This document shows positions 51,697 through 60,324 of a stretch of 64,000 nucleotides of DNA, in pieces. Source of the stretch: Coriobacteriaceae bacterium (GTDB lineage: Bacteria; Actinomycetota; Coriobacteriia; Coriobacteriales; Coriobacteriaceae); contig CABJFQ010000009.1 of the NCBI GenBank assembly GCA_902364975.1, forward strand, positions 1-64,000, written 5' to 3'. Under the pieces are notes generated by a model. That model was not told where the DNA came from and searched no databases. It saw nothing but the letters and a program-made list of their open reading frames with translations. The first letter of the stretch is position 1. The number at the start of each line of letters is the position of its first letter. The position numbers were made by a program, and so were the translations under genes.

Positions 51697-53280
51697 TTAT
51701 GCCTCCTTATTTCGATCGAACACGATTTGTCCGTCCGACATCGTCATATCAACCGAAAGATCGCGTGCGTTGCGATAATCGAGGTCGAACACATCCCGAT
51801 CGAGCACGCAGATATCGGCAAGCTTGCCGACCTCAAGCGTACCCAGCTCGTCTTCGCGCATCAGATCGTACGCGCCCCCGGCAGTCCAAGCACGCAAGAG
51901 CTCGACAAGCGTCAGCGCGTTGGCCTCATTCACGGGCAGTCCATCGTCGAAGTATCCACCGCACGCGCTGTAGATTGACTCGCCCAGGCTCGGAATCAGC
52001 AGTGGCAAATCCGTACCACAGCACACCGTGCATCCGGAATCTTCCATGCCGCGGCGATTCCAGCTGTGCATAAGTCGCGTCTCGCCAATTTGTCGACGCA
52101 TCATCGACAGGCAATCCTCGCGCCGGTCCAGCGTCAAAATCTGCGGATAGACCTCGCAAATTCCACCTAGCTTGCCAAACTCGACAAGATCGGTCGGGTC
52201 AGAGTTCTCGAGATCGGTAATCGCATGGCGGCGAAGCAACCGTCCATGCTCGTCTCGAGGCAGCGAGGCATAGAGCGCCACGGTGCGACGAACGGCGCCA
52301 TCGCCCTGGCAATGCAAGGAATATCGGAAGCCGTCAGCATCAATTGCGCGCAGCTCGTTCTCAATCAGATCCCACTCGGGCTCCTCGACAACCGTCTTGC
52401 CGGCAGCTCCCGCATCGGCCGTGTCCTCATAGGGGTCAATCATCTCGGCAAGCCCCGCCCATACGCCGCGATCGGTCATACGGTTGAAGCCAGAAAAACG
52501 AACGAACGGTCCCCGGAAGCGCTCTCGTGCCTCGCGAGCATACGACAGATTTGCACCGGCACCCACCGGCTGCGACATCATAGAGACGCGAACCGTCAGC
52601 TCGCCAGATTCTTCACGGCGAGCCATTTCGTCGGCAAAACCGTAGTAGTCATCAAACGCCATCTCCTTGATGGCGGTAACGCCGCGCTCGTTAAGCATGC
52701 TCATGTAGTCCGAATACCCCGCACGTACCTCGGGCAGCGCGAGGAAATCGCTCATCATGCGCCAGATCTTTTCGGCATAGCACGCCTGGGGCGTGAAGCC
52801 GTATCGCACACTGGCGGCAGCATTGAGAACGCAGGTCTCCGCACCCGGTGTAAAGCAGACGACAGGGATATCGCCAAAACAATCGTCAAACACAGCCGCC
52901 GTATTTGCGTTCTCGGCATCCGATGCCAACGTTTCGGGTAGGTTGTGGCCAAAAGCCGCCGCGCAATCCGGATGATCTTCTTTCCATGCATGCAAGAGCG
53001 ACACGGCCTCTTTGGCATCAGCGATGCCGGACAGATCAGGCCCCAACGTCCGCAGCGCCCAGCCTGTATAGAAGGTATGCACATCGATCAGGCCAGGCAT
53101 GACGGTGCGGTCGCCCAGGTCAACTACCTCGTCCGCCTGGGTCAAATACAAAGCTAGCTCACACTTGGTGCCAACAGCCTCAATTCGATTGCCACGGACC
53201 GCTACGAAACCTTCAAACGGCAGGTCCCCCGTACCGGTAAAGACGCTCTTAGACGTCAGGACCGTCAAACGATCAGACAT
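51697..53280 (-). CDS. YtcJ-like amidohydrolase with altered HxH motif
   Basis: A 527-residue amidohydrolase of the YtcJ/AEPA-like class. The composite beta domain (FTGTGDLPFEGFVAVRGNRI) and barrel motifs are clear: MPGLIDVHTFYTG, IKEMAFDDYYG, YSLHCQGDGAVRRTV, RRHAITDLENSD and CGTDLPLL. The usual HxH after PGxID is HTF, so one metal ligand is missing while the other His and Asp ligands remain. It may act on an N-acylated or amide-linked form of the operon substrate. The ATG at 53280 follows AGGTGG. Confidence 0.86.
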   Translation of the reverse strand: MSDRLTVLTSKSVFTGTGDLPFEGFVAVRGNRIEAVGTKCELALYLTQADEVVDLGDRTVMPGLIDVHTFYTGWALRTLGPDLSGIADAKEAVSLLHAWKEDHPDCAAAFGHNLPETLASDAENANTAAVFDDCFGDIPVVCFTPGAETCVLNAAASVRYGFTPQACYAEKIWRMMSDFLALPEVRAGYSDYMSMLNERGVTAIKEMAFDDYYGFADEMARREESGELTVRVSMMSQPVGAGANLSYAREARERFRGPFVRFSGFNRMTDRGVWAGLAEMIDPYEDTADAGAAGKTVVEEPEWDLIENELRAIDADGFRYSLHCQGDGAVRRTVALYASLPRDEHGRLLRRHAITDLENSDPTDLVEFGKLGGICEVYPQILTLDRREDCLSMMRRQIGETRLMHSWNRRGMEDSGCTVCCGTDLPLLIPSLGESIYSACGGYFDDGLPVNEANALTLVELLRAWTAGGAYDLMREDELGTLEVGKLADICVLDRDVFDLDYRNARDLSVDMTMSDGQIVFDRNKEA

Positions 53281-53289
53281 CACAACCAC

Positions 53290-54753
53290 CTACGCCGGAA
53301 GCATGCCAGAAATTGCCGTTACGATCAGGCCAAAGACGACCATAAAGATGAAGAACTTCCAAATGGTCTTCCACCATTGGCCAAACGTAATCTTAGCCAC
53401 GCCAAGGCCGGCAACCGTCATGCCCGCCACGGGACTGATGGTGTTGATGGTCTGGTTGGCAAACTGGAGCGCGGTAACGGCCGCCTCGGGATTGAGGCCC
53501 ATGAGCTCGGTCAGGGGGCCCATAACGGGCATGGTGAGTGCCGCCAGGCCAGAACTCGAGGGAACCAGCAAAGAGAGCAGGCCAAGGACGATATACATAA
53601 ACGTGGTGTAGACGGCGGCGGGTGCACCGGCGAGCGCAGTAGCGAGCGCCTGGAGGATGGTGTCGATGATCATGCCGCCCTCGGCGATGACCAGAATACC
53701 GCGAGCGATACCGATAACGATGGCGGCGTACGCAAAGTCGGCGAGACCTTTAACGAACTCCTCAGCAATCGTCTGCTGGTCAAGACCGCCCAGGATACCG
53801 GCAAGCAAGCCCATGCCAAGGAACACGGCGGAAATCTCATTCATGTACCAACCCTGGGTCACAAGACCCCAGACGATAATGCCCATACCGCAAGCAAAAT
53901 CGATAAGCACGAGCTTCTGACGGGTAGTGAACTCTTCCTCAATGGAGGCATCGGTCACGGAAAACTCGATACGCTTGAGCTTATCGTCCTCGTACGTAAT
54001 GGACGACTCGGGGTTTTTTTTGACGCGCATGGCGTAGCGCATGGCCCATGCGATACCGACGGCAGTGAAGATGACCCAAGAAACGGCGCGCAGCCACAGT
54101 TGCGGATTGCCCTCGATGCCAATGATGCCCTGGGCGATCAAAACATTAAACGGATCGATAGTCGAAGCGCAATATCCCAGGTTAGGACCAAGGAAGCAGA
54201 TGATGAATGCCGTCATCGAGTCATAACCGATACCCATCATGATGGGAATGAAGATGGCATAGAACGGCAGGGCTTCCTCAGACATACCAAACGTGGTGCC
54301 GCAAATGGACAGCAACGTCATCGTGATGGGAATGATGAGGATGTCCTTGTTCTTGAGCTTTTTAATCACACGGCTCATGCCGGCATTCAAAGCGTTGGTC
54401 TTGGTGATGATTGCGAACGACCCGCCAATCAATAAGACGAACGCAACGACGTCGGCAGCCTCCTGGATGCCCTTAGTGGGCGCTTGCAGGACCGCGAAGA
54501 TATCCTGCCCCAGATTGATGGTCTCGCCGGTCTCGGAATCGGTGTAGTTCTTATCGACCTGTTCATAGGTTCCAGCAACGGCGACTTCACGCTCGCCCGC
54601 CGCTGTCGAAATCGTCTTGCGCTGATACTGACCAGAGGGAACGATCCAAGTCAAGACCGCAAAGACAACGATCAGCAAGAACATGATCGTATAGACATGC
54701 GGTAATTTGAACTTAAAACGTCTGTTTGTCTTCTTCGCCTTCGTATCTGACAT
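53290..54753 (-). CDS. YfcC-family transporter
   Basis: A 487-residue permease with about 12 helices of the YfcC/DcuC-like superfamily. It begins KLPHVYTIMFLLIVVFAVLTWIVPSGQY and holds the two family hallmark regions GTTFGMSEEALPFY and LLSLLVPSSSGLAALTMPVM. Related carriers take up basic amino acids, peptides or dicarboxylates. As the only transporter of the operon it probably imports the fructosamine or its amide. GGAGG precedes the ATG at 54753. Confidence 0.92.
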   Translation of the reverse strand: MSDTKAKKTNRRFKFKLPHVYTIMFLLIVVFAVLTWIVPSGQYQRKTISTAAGEREVAVAGTYEQVDKNYTDSETGETINLGQDIFAVLQAPTKGIQEAADVVAFVLLIGGSFAIITKTNALNAGMSRVIKKLKNKDILIIPITMTLLSICGTTFGMSEEALPFYAIFIPIMMGIGYDSMTAFIICFLGPNLGYCASTIDPFNVLIAQGIIGIEGNPQLWLRAVSWVIFTAVGIAWAMRYAMRVKKNPESSITYEDDKLKRIEFSVTDASIEEEFTTRQKLVLIDFACGMGIIVWGLVTQGWYMNEISAVFLGMGLLAGILGGLDQQTIAEEFVKGLADFAYAAIVIGIARGILVIAEGGMIIDTILQALATALAGAPAAVYTTFMYIVLGLLSLLVPSSSGLAALTMPVMGPLTELMGLNPEAAVTALQFANQTINTISPVAGMTVAGLGVAKITFGQWWKTIWKFFIFMVVFGLIVTAISGMLPA

Positions 54754-54795
54754 AGATACCTCCAAAGAACTCGAGACTGCATCGCATCTCGCTTC

Positions 54796-54836
54796 AACGT
54801 TTGCACAAGGCAAACGTTCTATGACGTTCTATAGGT
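54796..54836 (-). promoter_or_regulatory. Operator-like palindrome before the YfcC operon
   Basis: AACGTTTGC (54796-54804) and GCAAACGTT (54810-54818) are perfect 9-bp arms. They are followed by the direct repeat GTTCTAT/GTTCTAT (54816-54832). This lies about 45 bp upstream of the first operon gene and is a strong candidate site for the adjacent GntR regulator. The gap to 54925 has no gene. Confidence 0.65.
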
Positions 54837-54925
54837 TACCAGCAGCTTTTCTCGCCATCAAGATAATTTCAAACTGATTGCCGCAACGCGGTTGAACGGT
54901 TGCGTTTGCGCCGTGAACGGTATGG

Positions 54926-54957
54926 AAACGCCCGGTGAGATGATCCACCGGGCGCTT
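54926..54957. terminator. Terminator after the GntR gene
   Basis: CGCCCGGTG and CACCGGGCG arms with a TTTCC end on the minus strand, 15 bp past the regulator stop codon. It separates the regulator from the YfcC operon. Confidence 0.8.
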
Positions 54958-54971
54958 TCATACGCAATGTC

Positions 54972-55715
54972 CTAGATGTCAAAAACGTAGCGAGACCCAA
55001 CGATCCGCTGACGACCGATGATAAACGGCCGCCGCTGCTCATCGAAAAAGAAGGCTTCCATATAAAACAAGGGTTCGCCAACGGGAACTGCCAACAACCG
55101 AGCGACCTCGGGCGACGCACACGCGATCTCAAGCGTGCATGGGTCGGTAAACGCGGGCGTGCGGCCCGTCCGGTTGCGCACGAACTCAAAAATGGATTGG
55201 TTAGATAGAGGTGCCGTTGATAGATAGGCGTTGTCCTCGTAAACATATATGTTGTTCTCGAGCATGACAGGGACGCCATCGGCAGTACGCACGCGCTCAA
55301 CGCAGATCAAGTCAGTTCCAACGGGAACACCAAAGAACTGTGCTTCGGTGGAATCCGCCGGCAGTATCTTTCTCGAAATGACACGCGCCCCCGGTTCCAT
55401 TCCGTTAACGCGGCATGCGTCCGAAAAACTCTGGACGTCATCCTTCTGGCGAATCTTGCGCTTGAGCTTGGGGGCATTGACAAACGTGCCTTTCCCCTGT
55501 CGCTTCGTTAGATAGCCCTGTTGGACGAGCTCCTCAATAGCGCGTCGCACGGTAACGCGGCCAACTTTATAGCTCTCAGCCAATTCGAATTCGTTGGGTA
55601 TCCGCGCACCTGCCTTGTAGGCACCGGAGTTGATTTCGTTTTTGATGATATCGATAACCTGTTGGTACAGCGGTATCGCTGCTTTACCGTCAGTTAGCCC
55701 TTCAGTCGGTGGCAT
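54972..55715 (-). CDS. GntR/UTRA-family regulator (FrlR-like)
   Basis: A 247-residue HutC-type regulator. The N-terminal winged helix has PLYQQVIDIIKNEINSG, then RVTVRRAIEELVQQGYLTKR and GKGTFV. A UTRA ligand-binding domain (about 95-247) carries ERVRTADGVPVMLENN and the end VGSRYVFDI. FrlR of E. coli and FrlR/YurK of Bacillus belong to this class. It is upstream of and co-directional with the fructosamine-type operon and is its likely regulator. GAGAGGG precedes the ATG. Confidence 0.92.
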   Translation of the reverse strand: MPPTEGLTDGKAAIPLYQQVIDIIKNEINSGAYKAGARIPNEFELAESYKVGRVTVRRAIEELVQQGYLTKRQGKGTFVNAPKLKRKIRQKDDVQSFSDACRVNGMEPGARVISRKILPADSTEAQFFGVPVGTDLICVERVRTADGVPVMLENNIYVYEDNAYLSTAPLSNQSIFEFVRNRTGRTPAFTDPCTLEIACASPEVARLLAVPVGEPLFYMEAFFFDEQRRPFIIGRQRIVGSRYVFDI

Positions 55716-55865
55716 ATACCCTCTCCAAGCACAATTAAGTCTAAAACGGGCTTAAGGGCATTCAACAAGTCCTTAAGCCCGCATTAGCTTAAAGTATGCT
55801 AGGTGTCGCACCAAAATGTCGGCTATTTACTCATCAGACCCGAAAAACGCGCAACTACCGCGCTC

Positions 55866-56525
55866 CTAAGAAAGCGTGAGCAGCTCCGGCAGCTGGTCGA
55901 TGATCTTGTCCGCGGCATCCTGGCTAAAGCCAAAGCGCTCCTCGCGCTTGGCAATGACCGTCAGGCCGGCACGCTTGCCGGCAGTGATGCCAGGCACCGA
56001 ATCCTCAACGCAGCAGCAACGGACCGCAGGCAGCCCCAACAGGTCCAGCGCATGCAGGTAGATGTCGGGCTCGGGCTTGCTCTCCTTAAACTGCTCGCCG
56101 CTCACCACATACTCAAAGGCATCCGACAGCCCGCATGCATTGAGCACTTCCTCGATGCTATCCATGGGAGACGAGCTGGCAAGCGCCACGCGAACGCCGC
56201 GGCGCGGCAGCTCGCGAATCGTATCCACAGCGCCTGGGTTAATCAAAGCCTGGTAGTCACGCGGACGCTTATGCGCCCACTCGTCCCAACGGGCCAATGC
56301 TTCCTCGCCAGTGAAGTGCCCTTTACCGGCGCGCTCAAACCAATCGACCAGCATATGCAGGAAGAACTGATATGAGGTACCAACCTGCCCGTTCAACTCC
56401 TCTTGGGTCAGATTCAACCCAAGCTCCTTGGCAAACGCGGCGGTCTCGCCCAGGTAGTAATACTCGGTATCGACAATGACGCCGTCCATGTCAAAGATAA
56501 CGGCGTCGAACGGAAATGCGGACAC
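55866..56525 (-). CDS. HAD-family phosphatase/phosphomutase
   Basis: A 219-residue HAD hydrolase of subfamily I (beta-phosphoglucomutase-like). Motifs: nucleophile FDAVIFDMDGVIVDTE (Asp near 11 and 13), VALASSSPMDSI, KPEPDIYLHAL and VEDSVPGITAGKRAG. The GTG at 56525 follows GGGAGG; an upstream ATG would run through a terminator stem. The small-molecule phosphate substrate is unknown. The regulator-free gap 55716-55865 contains no other gene. Confidence 0.88.
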   Translation of the reverse strand: MSAFPFDAVIFDMDGVIVDTEYYYLGETAAFAKELGLNLTQEELNGQVGTSYQFFLHMLVDWFERAGKGHFTGEEALARWDEWAHKRPRDYQALINPGAVDTIRELPRRGVRVALASSSPMDSIEEVLNACGLSDAFEYVVSGEQFKESKPEPDIYLHALDLLGLPAVRCCCVEDSVPGITAGKRAGLTVIAKREERFGFSQDAADKIIDQLPELLTLS

Positions 56526-56541
56526 GGCACCCTCCCTAACA

Positions 56542-56566
56542 AAAGGGCGCCTGTAAGCAGGCGCCC
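56542..56566 (-). terminator. Terminator after the Cof-type HAD gene
   Basis: GGGCGCCTG and CAGGCGCCC with a CTTA loop, then TTTT on the minus strand. It lies just 17 bp before the downstream GTG start. Confidence 0.9.
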
Positions 56567-56588
56567 GAACCATGCATTATCGGCGATT

Positions 56589-57431
56589 CTAGCCCAGCAG
56601 CTTATCCAGCGCCACTGCAATACCGTCTTCGTTGTTGTTGGCGGTCACCATCTGGGCCACGGCCTTGACTTCATCGACAGCGTTACCCATGGCGACGCCG
56701 GTACCAGCCCACTCGATCATAGACTTGTCGTTCTGGCCGTCGCCAAACGATACGACCTCGCTGGCATCGATGCCGAGCTTGGGCAGGGCACCCTCGAGCG
56801 CACGGGCCTTATCGATACCGGGCGCCGTGTACTCAAAGTACCAGTCGGCCGTAAACATGCCCGAAAGCGTCTGCTTAAAGGGCGCATACATCTCCTCGTA
56901 ATGCGCCTGCAGGTAGGCCGGATCGCCCGCCGTCAGCAGCTTGTCCACGGGATAAGTGTCCACGACCTCATGCAGGCTCTCGACCTCGCGAATCTTAAGG
57001 TCGCACGCATCGCGCTCGTATTTGACGATGTTTTTCTGCGAGCCGTCAGGCAGCGTGATCATGCAATGGTACGAGTCCTCGACGTGCAAATCGCGACCGA
57101 GCGAGATGATGGGGATCACGTCAAAATTACGCAGGTGATCAATCAGGCGATGCAATTCGTCGGCAGGCATAGCCTGATCGAACAGCACCTCGTCGGTCTG
57201 AGCATCGACGACGTGCGCGCCATTAAAGGCAACTAGCAGACCATCATGGTTCTGAAGGTCGAGCTCCTGCGCCAAGGCATGCAGCCCCCATGCGGGACGA
57301 CCCGAAGCCAAGATAAGCTTAATGCCCGACTCCTGCGCCGCGAGCAGTTTCTCGCGCGTACGCGGGCTGATGACCTTTTGGTCGTTGGTGAGCGTACCGT
57401 CGATATCCATTGCGATGGCTTTGATTGCCAT
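56589..57431 (-). CDS. Cof-type HAD phosphatase
   Basis: A 280-residue HAD protein of the Cof/YidA class (subfamily IIB cap). It has IKAIAMDIDGTLTNDQ with nucleophile Asp near 9, LILASGRPAWG, the substrate/cap region, and VVSFGDGQNDKSMIEWAG followed by GVAMGNAVDEVK. Sugar phosphates or flavin/PLP-type phosphates are typical targets. The ATG at 57431 follows GGGAGG; the longer frame has no site. Confidence 0.92.
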   Translation of the reverse strand: MAIKAIAMDIDGTLTNDQKVISPRTREKLLAAQESGIKLILASGRPAWGLHALAQELDLQNHDGLLVAFNGAHVVDAQTDEVLFDQAMPADELHRLIDHLRNFDVIPIISLGRDLHVEDSYHCMITLPDGSQKNIVKYERDACDLKIREVESLHEVVDTYPVDKLLTAGDPAYLQAHYEEMYAPFKQTLSGMFTADWYFEYTAPGIDKARALEGALPKLGIDASEVVSFGDGQNDKSMIEWAGTGVAMGNAVDEVKAVAQMVTANNNEDGIAVALDKLLG

Positions 57432-57604
57432 ATATGCCTCCCTGACATTGAACAACCTTGTCTGAGCCATCATACAGAACACCCACGGCGGCGTTGTTTG
57501 CAACGGGAAAAATGTCATATTGTCCCAAACATGAACGGCGCGCCTTCGACGATTGCGATGCCCGTCGAGGCGCCTCCCGATACATTCCATCCTATCCAAA
57601 TAGC

Positions 57605-57637
57605 AAAGGGCCCGCATCCCAACGGATACGGGCCCTT
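57605..57637 (-). terminator. Terminator after pgi
   Basis: AAGGGCCCG and CGGGCCCTT arms, with TTTGCTATTT on the minus strand, 32 bp past the pgi stop. The 57432-57604 stretch shows no coding frame. Confidence 0.82.
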
Positions 57638-57668
57638 GTCGGCTATGCGTTAGTTTTCGCAGCGAATC

Positions 57669-59363
57669 CTACTTGCGGTGAGCTCGGTAGAACTCGATGA
57701 GCGCCTGGGTCGAAGCGTCCTGTTCGGCCTTGGCGGCGTCGTCGTGGAAGGCCGGGGTGATCTGCTTGGCAAGCTGCTTGCCAAGCTCGACGCCCCACTG
57801 GTCGTAGGAGTCGATGCCCCAGACCGTGCCCTCGACAAACGTGATGTGCTCGTACAGGGCGATGAGCTCGCCGAGCGCGAACGGGGTCAGTGTGTCGCCG
57901 AAGATCGAGGTCGTCGGACGGTTGCCCTCAAAGCAGCGAGCCGGGACGATCTGCTCGGGCGTGCCCTCGGCGCGCACCTCATCGGCCGTCTTGCCAAAGG
58001 CGAGCGCCTTGGTCTGGGCCAGGAAGTTGCCCAGGAACAGCTCGTGCACGTCCTGGCCGTTGTCGGTTGCAGGGTTGGCGGTGTTGGCGAAGGCGATGAA
58101 ATCGGCCGGGACCACCACGGTGCCCTGGTGCAGCAGCTGGTAGAAGGCGTGCTGACCGTTGGTGCCGGGCTCGCCCCAGAAGATCTCGCCGGTATCGGAG
58201 GTCACAGCGCTGCCGTCCCAGCGGACATGCTTGCCGTTGGACTCCATGGTGAGCTGCTGCAGGTAGGCCGGGAAACGGTGCAGATACTGGCAGTACGGAA
58301 GCACGGCGTGGCTCTTGGAACCGAAGAAGTTGACGTACCAGACGTTGAACAAACCCATCAGCGCGACGGCATTGTTCTCGAGCGGCGTGTTGCAGAAGTA
58401 CTCGTCGATGGCGTGGAAGCCCTCAAGGAACTGCTGGAAACGCTCGGGGCCGAGCACGACGATCAGCGACAGGCCCACGGCGGAGTCGACGGAGTAGCGG
58501 CCGCCGACCCAGTTCCAGAAACCAAAGGCGTTAGCCGGGTCGATACCGAAAGCCTCGACCTTCTCGAGTGCGGTGGAAACGGCGACGAAGTGCTTTGCCA
58601 CAGCCTCGGCGTTCTGCTCATCGGAGCCATCGATGGCGCCCTGAGCCTTGAGCTGCTCGAGCATCCAGGTCTTGACCTCGCGGGCGTTGGTGAGGGTCTC
58701 AAGCGTGGTGAAGGTCTTGGAGACGATGATCACGAGCGTGGTCTCGGGATCCAAACCCTTGAGCTTCTCGGCCTGGTCGTTGGGGTCGATGTTGGAGATA
58801 TAGCGGCAATCGATACCGGCGTCGGCGTAGGGACGCAGGGCCTCGTAGGCCATGACCGGGCCCAGGTCGGAGCCGCCGATGCCGATGGACACCAGATGCT
58901 CGATCTTCTTGCCGGTAACGCCCTTCCACTCACCGGAGCGCACGCGCTCGGCAAAGGCGTACATGCGGTCGAGGACCTCGTGCACGTCGGCAACGACATC
59001 CTGGCCGTCAACGATGAGCTGGCCCTTCTCGCTTGCCGGGCGGCGCAGCGCGGTGTGCAGGACGGCGCGGTCCTCGGTGGTGTTGATGTACTCGCCGGAG
59101 AACATGGCGTCGCGGCGCTCCTCGAGCTTCACCTCGCGGGCAAGATCGCACAGCAGCTTGACGGTCTCATCGGTCACCAGGTTCTTGGACAGATCGAAGT
59201 GCAGGTCACCGGCGTCAAAGCTCAGCTTGTTCACGCGCTCGGCATCGGCAGCGAACCAGGCCTTGAGGTCGATACCTTCGGCCTCGAGCTTCTCCTGATG
59301 AGCCTCGAGCGCCTTCCAAGCGGCAGTCGACGTAGCATCGATAGGTGCGGCAACAGTTGCCAT
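57669..59363 (-). CDS. pgi: Glucose-6-phosphate isomerase
   Basis: A 564-residue phosphoglucose isomerase of the long (E. coli-like) type. Signature regions: [49 protein letters not shown], the catalytic Glu in [20 protein letters not shown] and the late [10 protein letters not shown]. It interconverts glucose 6-phosphate and fructose 6-phosphate and would take up glucose 6-phosphate released by FrlB. The ATG at 59363 follows GAGGAGG. Confidence 0.96.
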   Translation of the reverse strand: MATVAAPIDATSTAAWKALEAHQEKLEAEGIDLKAWFAADAERVNKLSFDAGDLHFDLSKNLVTDETVKLLCDLAREVKLEERRDAMFSGEYINTTEDRAVLHTALRRPASEKGQLIVDGQDVVADVHEVLDRMYAFAERVRSGEWKGVTGKKIEHLVSIGIGGSDLGPVMAYEALRPYADAGIDCRYISNIDPNDQAEKLKGLDPETTLVIIVSKTFTTLETLTNAREVKTWMLEQLKAQGAIDGSDEQNAEAVAKHFVAVSTALEKVEAFGIDPANAFGFWNWVGGRYSVDSAVGLSLIVVLGPERFQQFLEGFHAIDEYFCNTPLENNAVALMGLFNVWYVNFFGSKSHAVLPYCQYLHRFPAYLQQLTMESNGKHVRWDGSAVTSDTGEIFWGEPGTNGQHAFYQLLHQGTVVVPADFIAFANTANPATDNGQDVHELFLGNFLAQTKALAFGKTADEVRAEGTPEQIVPARCFEGNRPTTSIFGDTLTPFALGELIALYEHITFVEGTVWGIDSYDQWGVELGKQLAKQITPAFHDDAAKAEQDASTQALIEFYRAHRK

Positions 59364-59493
59364 AGAGTCCTCCTCAGCATACGAGCGCATACCTCCATGC
59401 GCCCGGATAATCAGATGCCCCTATTCTAACGCAGGTCAAGACTACAATCAGCGAGCGTTATCAATCCGCCCCTAAACGGCGACCGACCAAAAA

Positions 59494-59561
59494 CGGACAG
59501 GTTTACTTTGACAGGTCAAACGCTTTACCTACCAAAATAAACCTGTCCCTTCCTGGCAGGT
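59494..59561. repeat. Composite GTCCC-type repeat
   Basis: The 35-bp unit at 59527-59561 (ACCTACCA ... TGGCAGGT) is preceded by an inverted partial copy, GGACAGGTTTACTTTG (59495-59510). Together they form an imperfect long palindrome. Confidence 0.8.
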
Positions 59562-59562
59562 A

Positions 59563-60087
59563 TTATGCCGCGGCGCACACGCTACCAAGCAGCTCGCGCA
59601 AGGGAGACCCGATGCCCTCCAGCAGCTCGGGCGCGATGATGGCAAAAACGGGAGCCTCGCCGGCTCCCACCGTAGCGGGCACCTTGCCCTCCGAGACAAT
59701 GCATCCATAGGGGACAAAACCGTCCTCACCGGCATCGAGCGCCGCCATGCGGCGGGCGAGCTCGCGCGCAAAGCCGGCTGTATCGGCATCACCGATCGCC
59801 AGGACAAAGTCCACGCCCTCGTCGGTCGCCAGGGCCACGGCCTCGTTGACCAGCTCGCCTCCCCCATCGCCTCCAACCGAGCCACAGCGAAAGAGCACGC
59901 GCTCGAGCAGGGCCCGGTCGAGCGAGCCGAGCGCCGCCGAAACGAGCTCATCACGCGTGTGCTTGTCACCACCCAGCACAACCAGCGCCTTGGTGCCACC
60001 GTAGTGAGCGACCAATCGTCCGCACCAGCGAGCCACGTCTCCATCCGCAACAAGGCGCGTCGGCATACCAAACCCATAATTGACCAT
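59563..60087 (-). CDS. Truncated iron-alcohol-dehydrogenase-like protein
   Basis: A 174-residue protein that corresponds only to the N-terminal NAD-binding domain of iron-containing alcohol dehydrogenases: NYGFGMPTRLVADGDVARW, KALVVLGGDKHTRDEL, NEAVALATDEGVDFVLAIG. The family cofactor motif GGGSxxD is replaced by IGDADTAGF, and the iron-binding C-terminal domain is absent. The frame is intact and clean, so it may be a maintained remodelled domain and not a fresh pseudogene. The start is uncertain: 60087 fits the family N terminus, 60138 is the longest ATG start; neither has a strong ribosome binding site. Confidence 0.7.
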   Translation of the reverse strand: MVNYGFGMPTRLVADGDVARWCGRLVAHYGGTKALVVLGGDKHTRDELVSAALGSLDRALLERVLFRCGSVGGDGGGELVNEAVALATDEGVDFVLAIGDADTAGFARELARRMAALDAGEDGFVPYGCIVSEGKVPATVGAGEAPVFAIIAPELLEGIGSPLRELLGSVCAAA

Positions 60088-60214
60088 CTTTCCCACAACC
60101 CTTCCGTGCGTATAGGCGGTATCAATCGTTAGACCCATGCTACGAAGCGAGGTTTTCCGAGCTGTTTCGCACTCTTTAGAGCTGCGTTAAAACCCGATGC
60201 AGCCGCACGACCAT

Positions 60215-60249
60215 ACCTACCAAAACAAACCAGTCCCTTTTTGGCAGGT
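60215..60249. repeat. GTCCC-type dispersed hairpin repeat
   Basis: A 35-bp unit (ACCTACCA ... TGGCAGGT, core CAGTCCCTTTT), nearly identical to 16416-16450 and 59527-59561. It lies in the gap before the Y-family polymerase gene. Confidence 0.8.
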
Positions 60250-60324
60250 TTTGACGGTGTCCGCGCAAGCGGGTATTATCGAACAGGTATTCGATAAGAA
60301 CATGTGTTTGATGGGAGGGATCAC

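Noticed and set aside
54869..55300. Alternate minus-strand frame overlapping the GntR gene
   Set aside because: Out of frame with the regulator and without a start site; the GntR/UTRA frame has complete motifs.
57678..59429. A 583-codon plus-strand frame opposite pgi
   Set aside because: Long only because of G+C-rich third positions on the other strand; repetitive Val/Leu/Gly/His composition and no motif.
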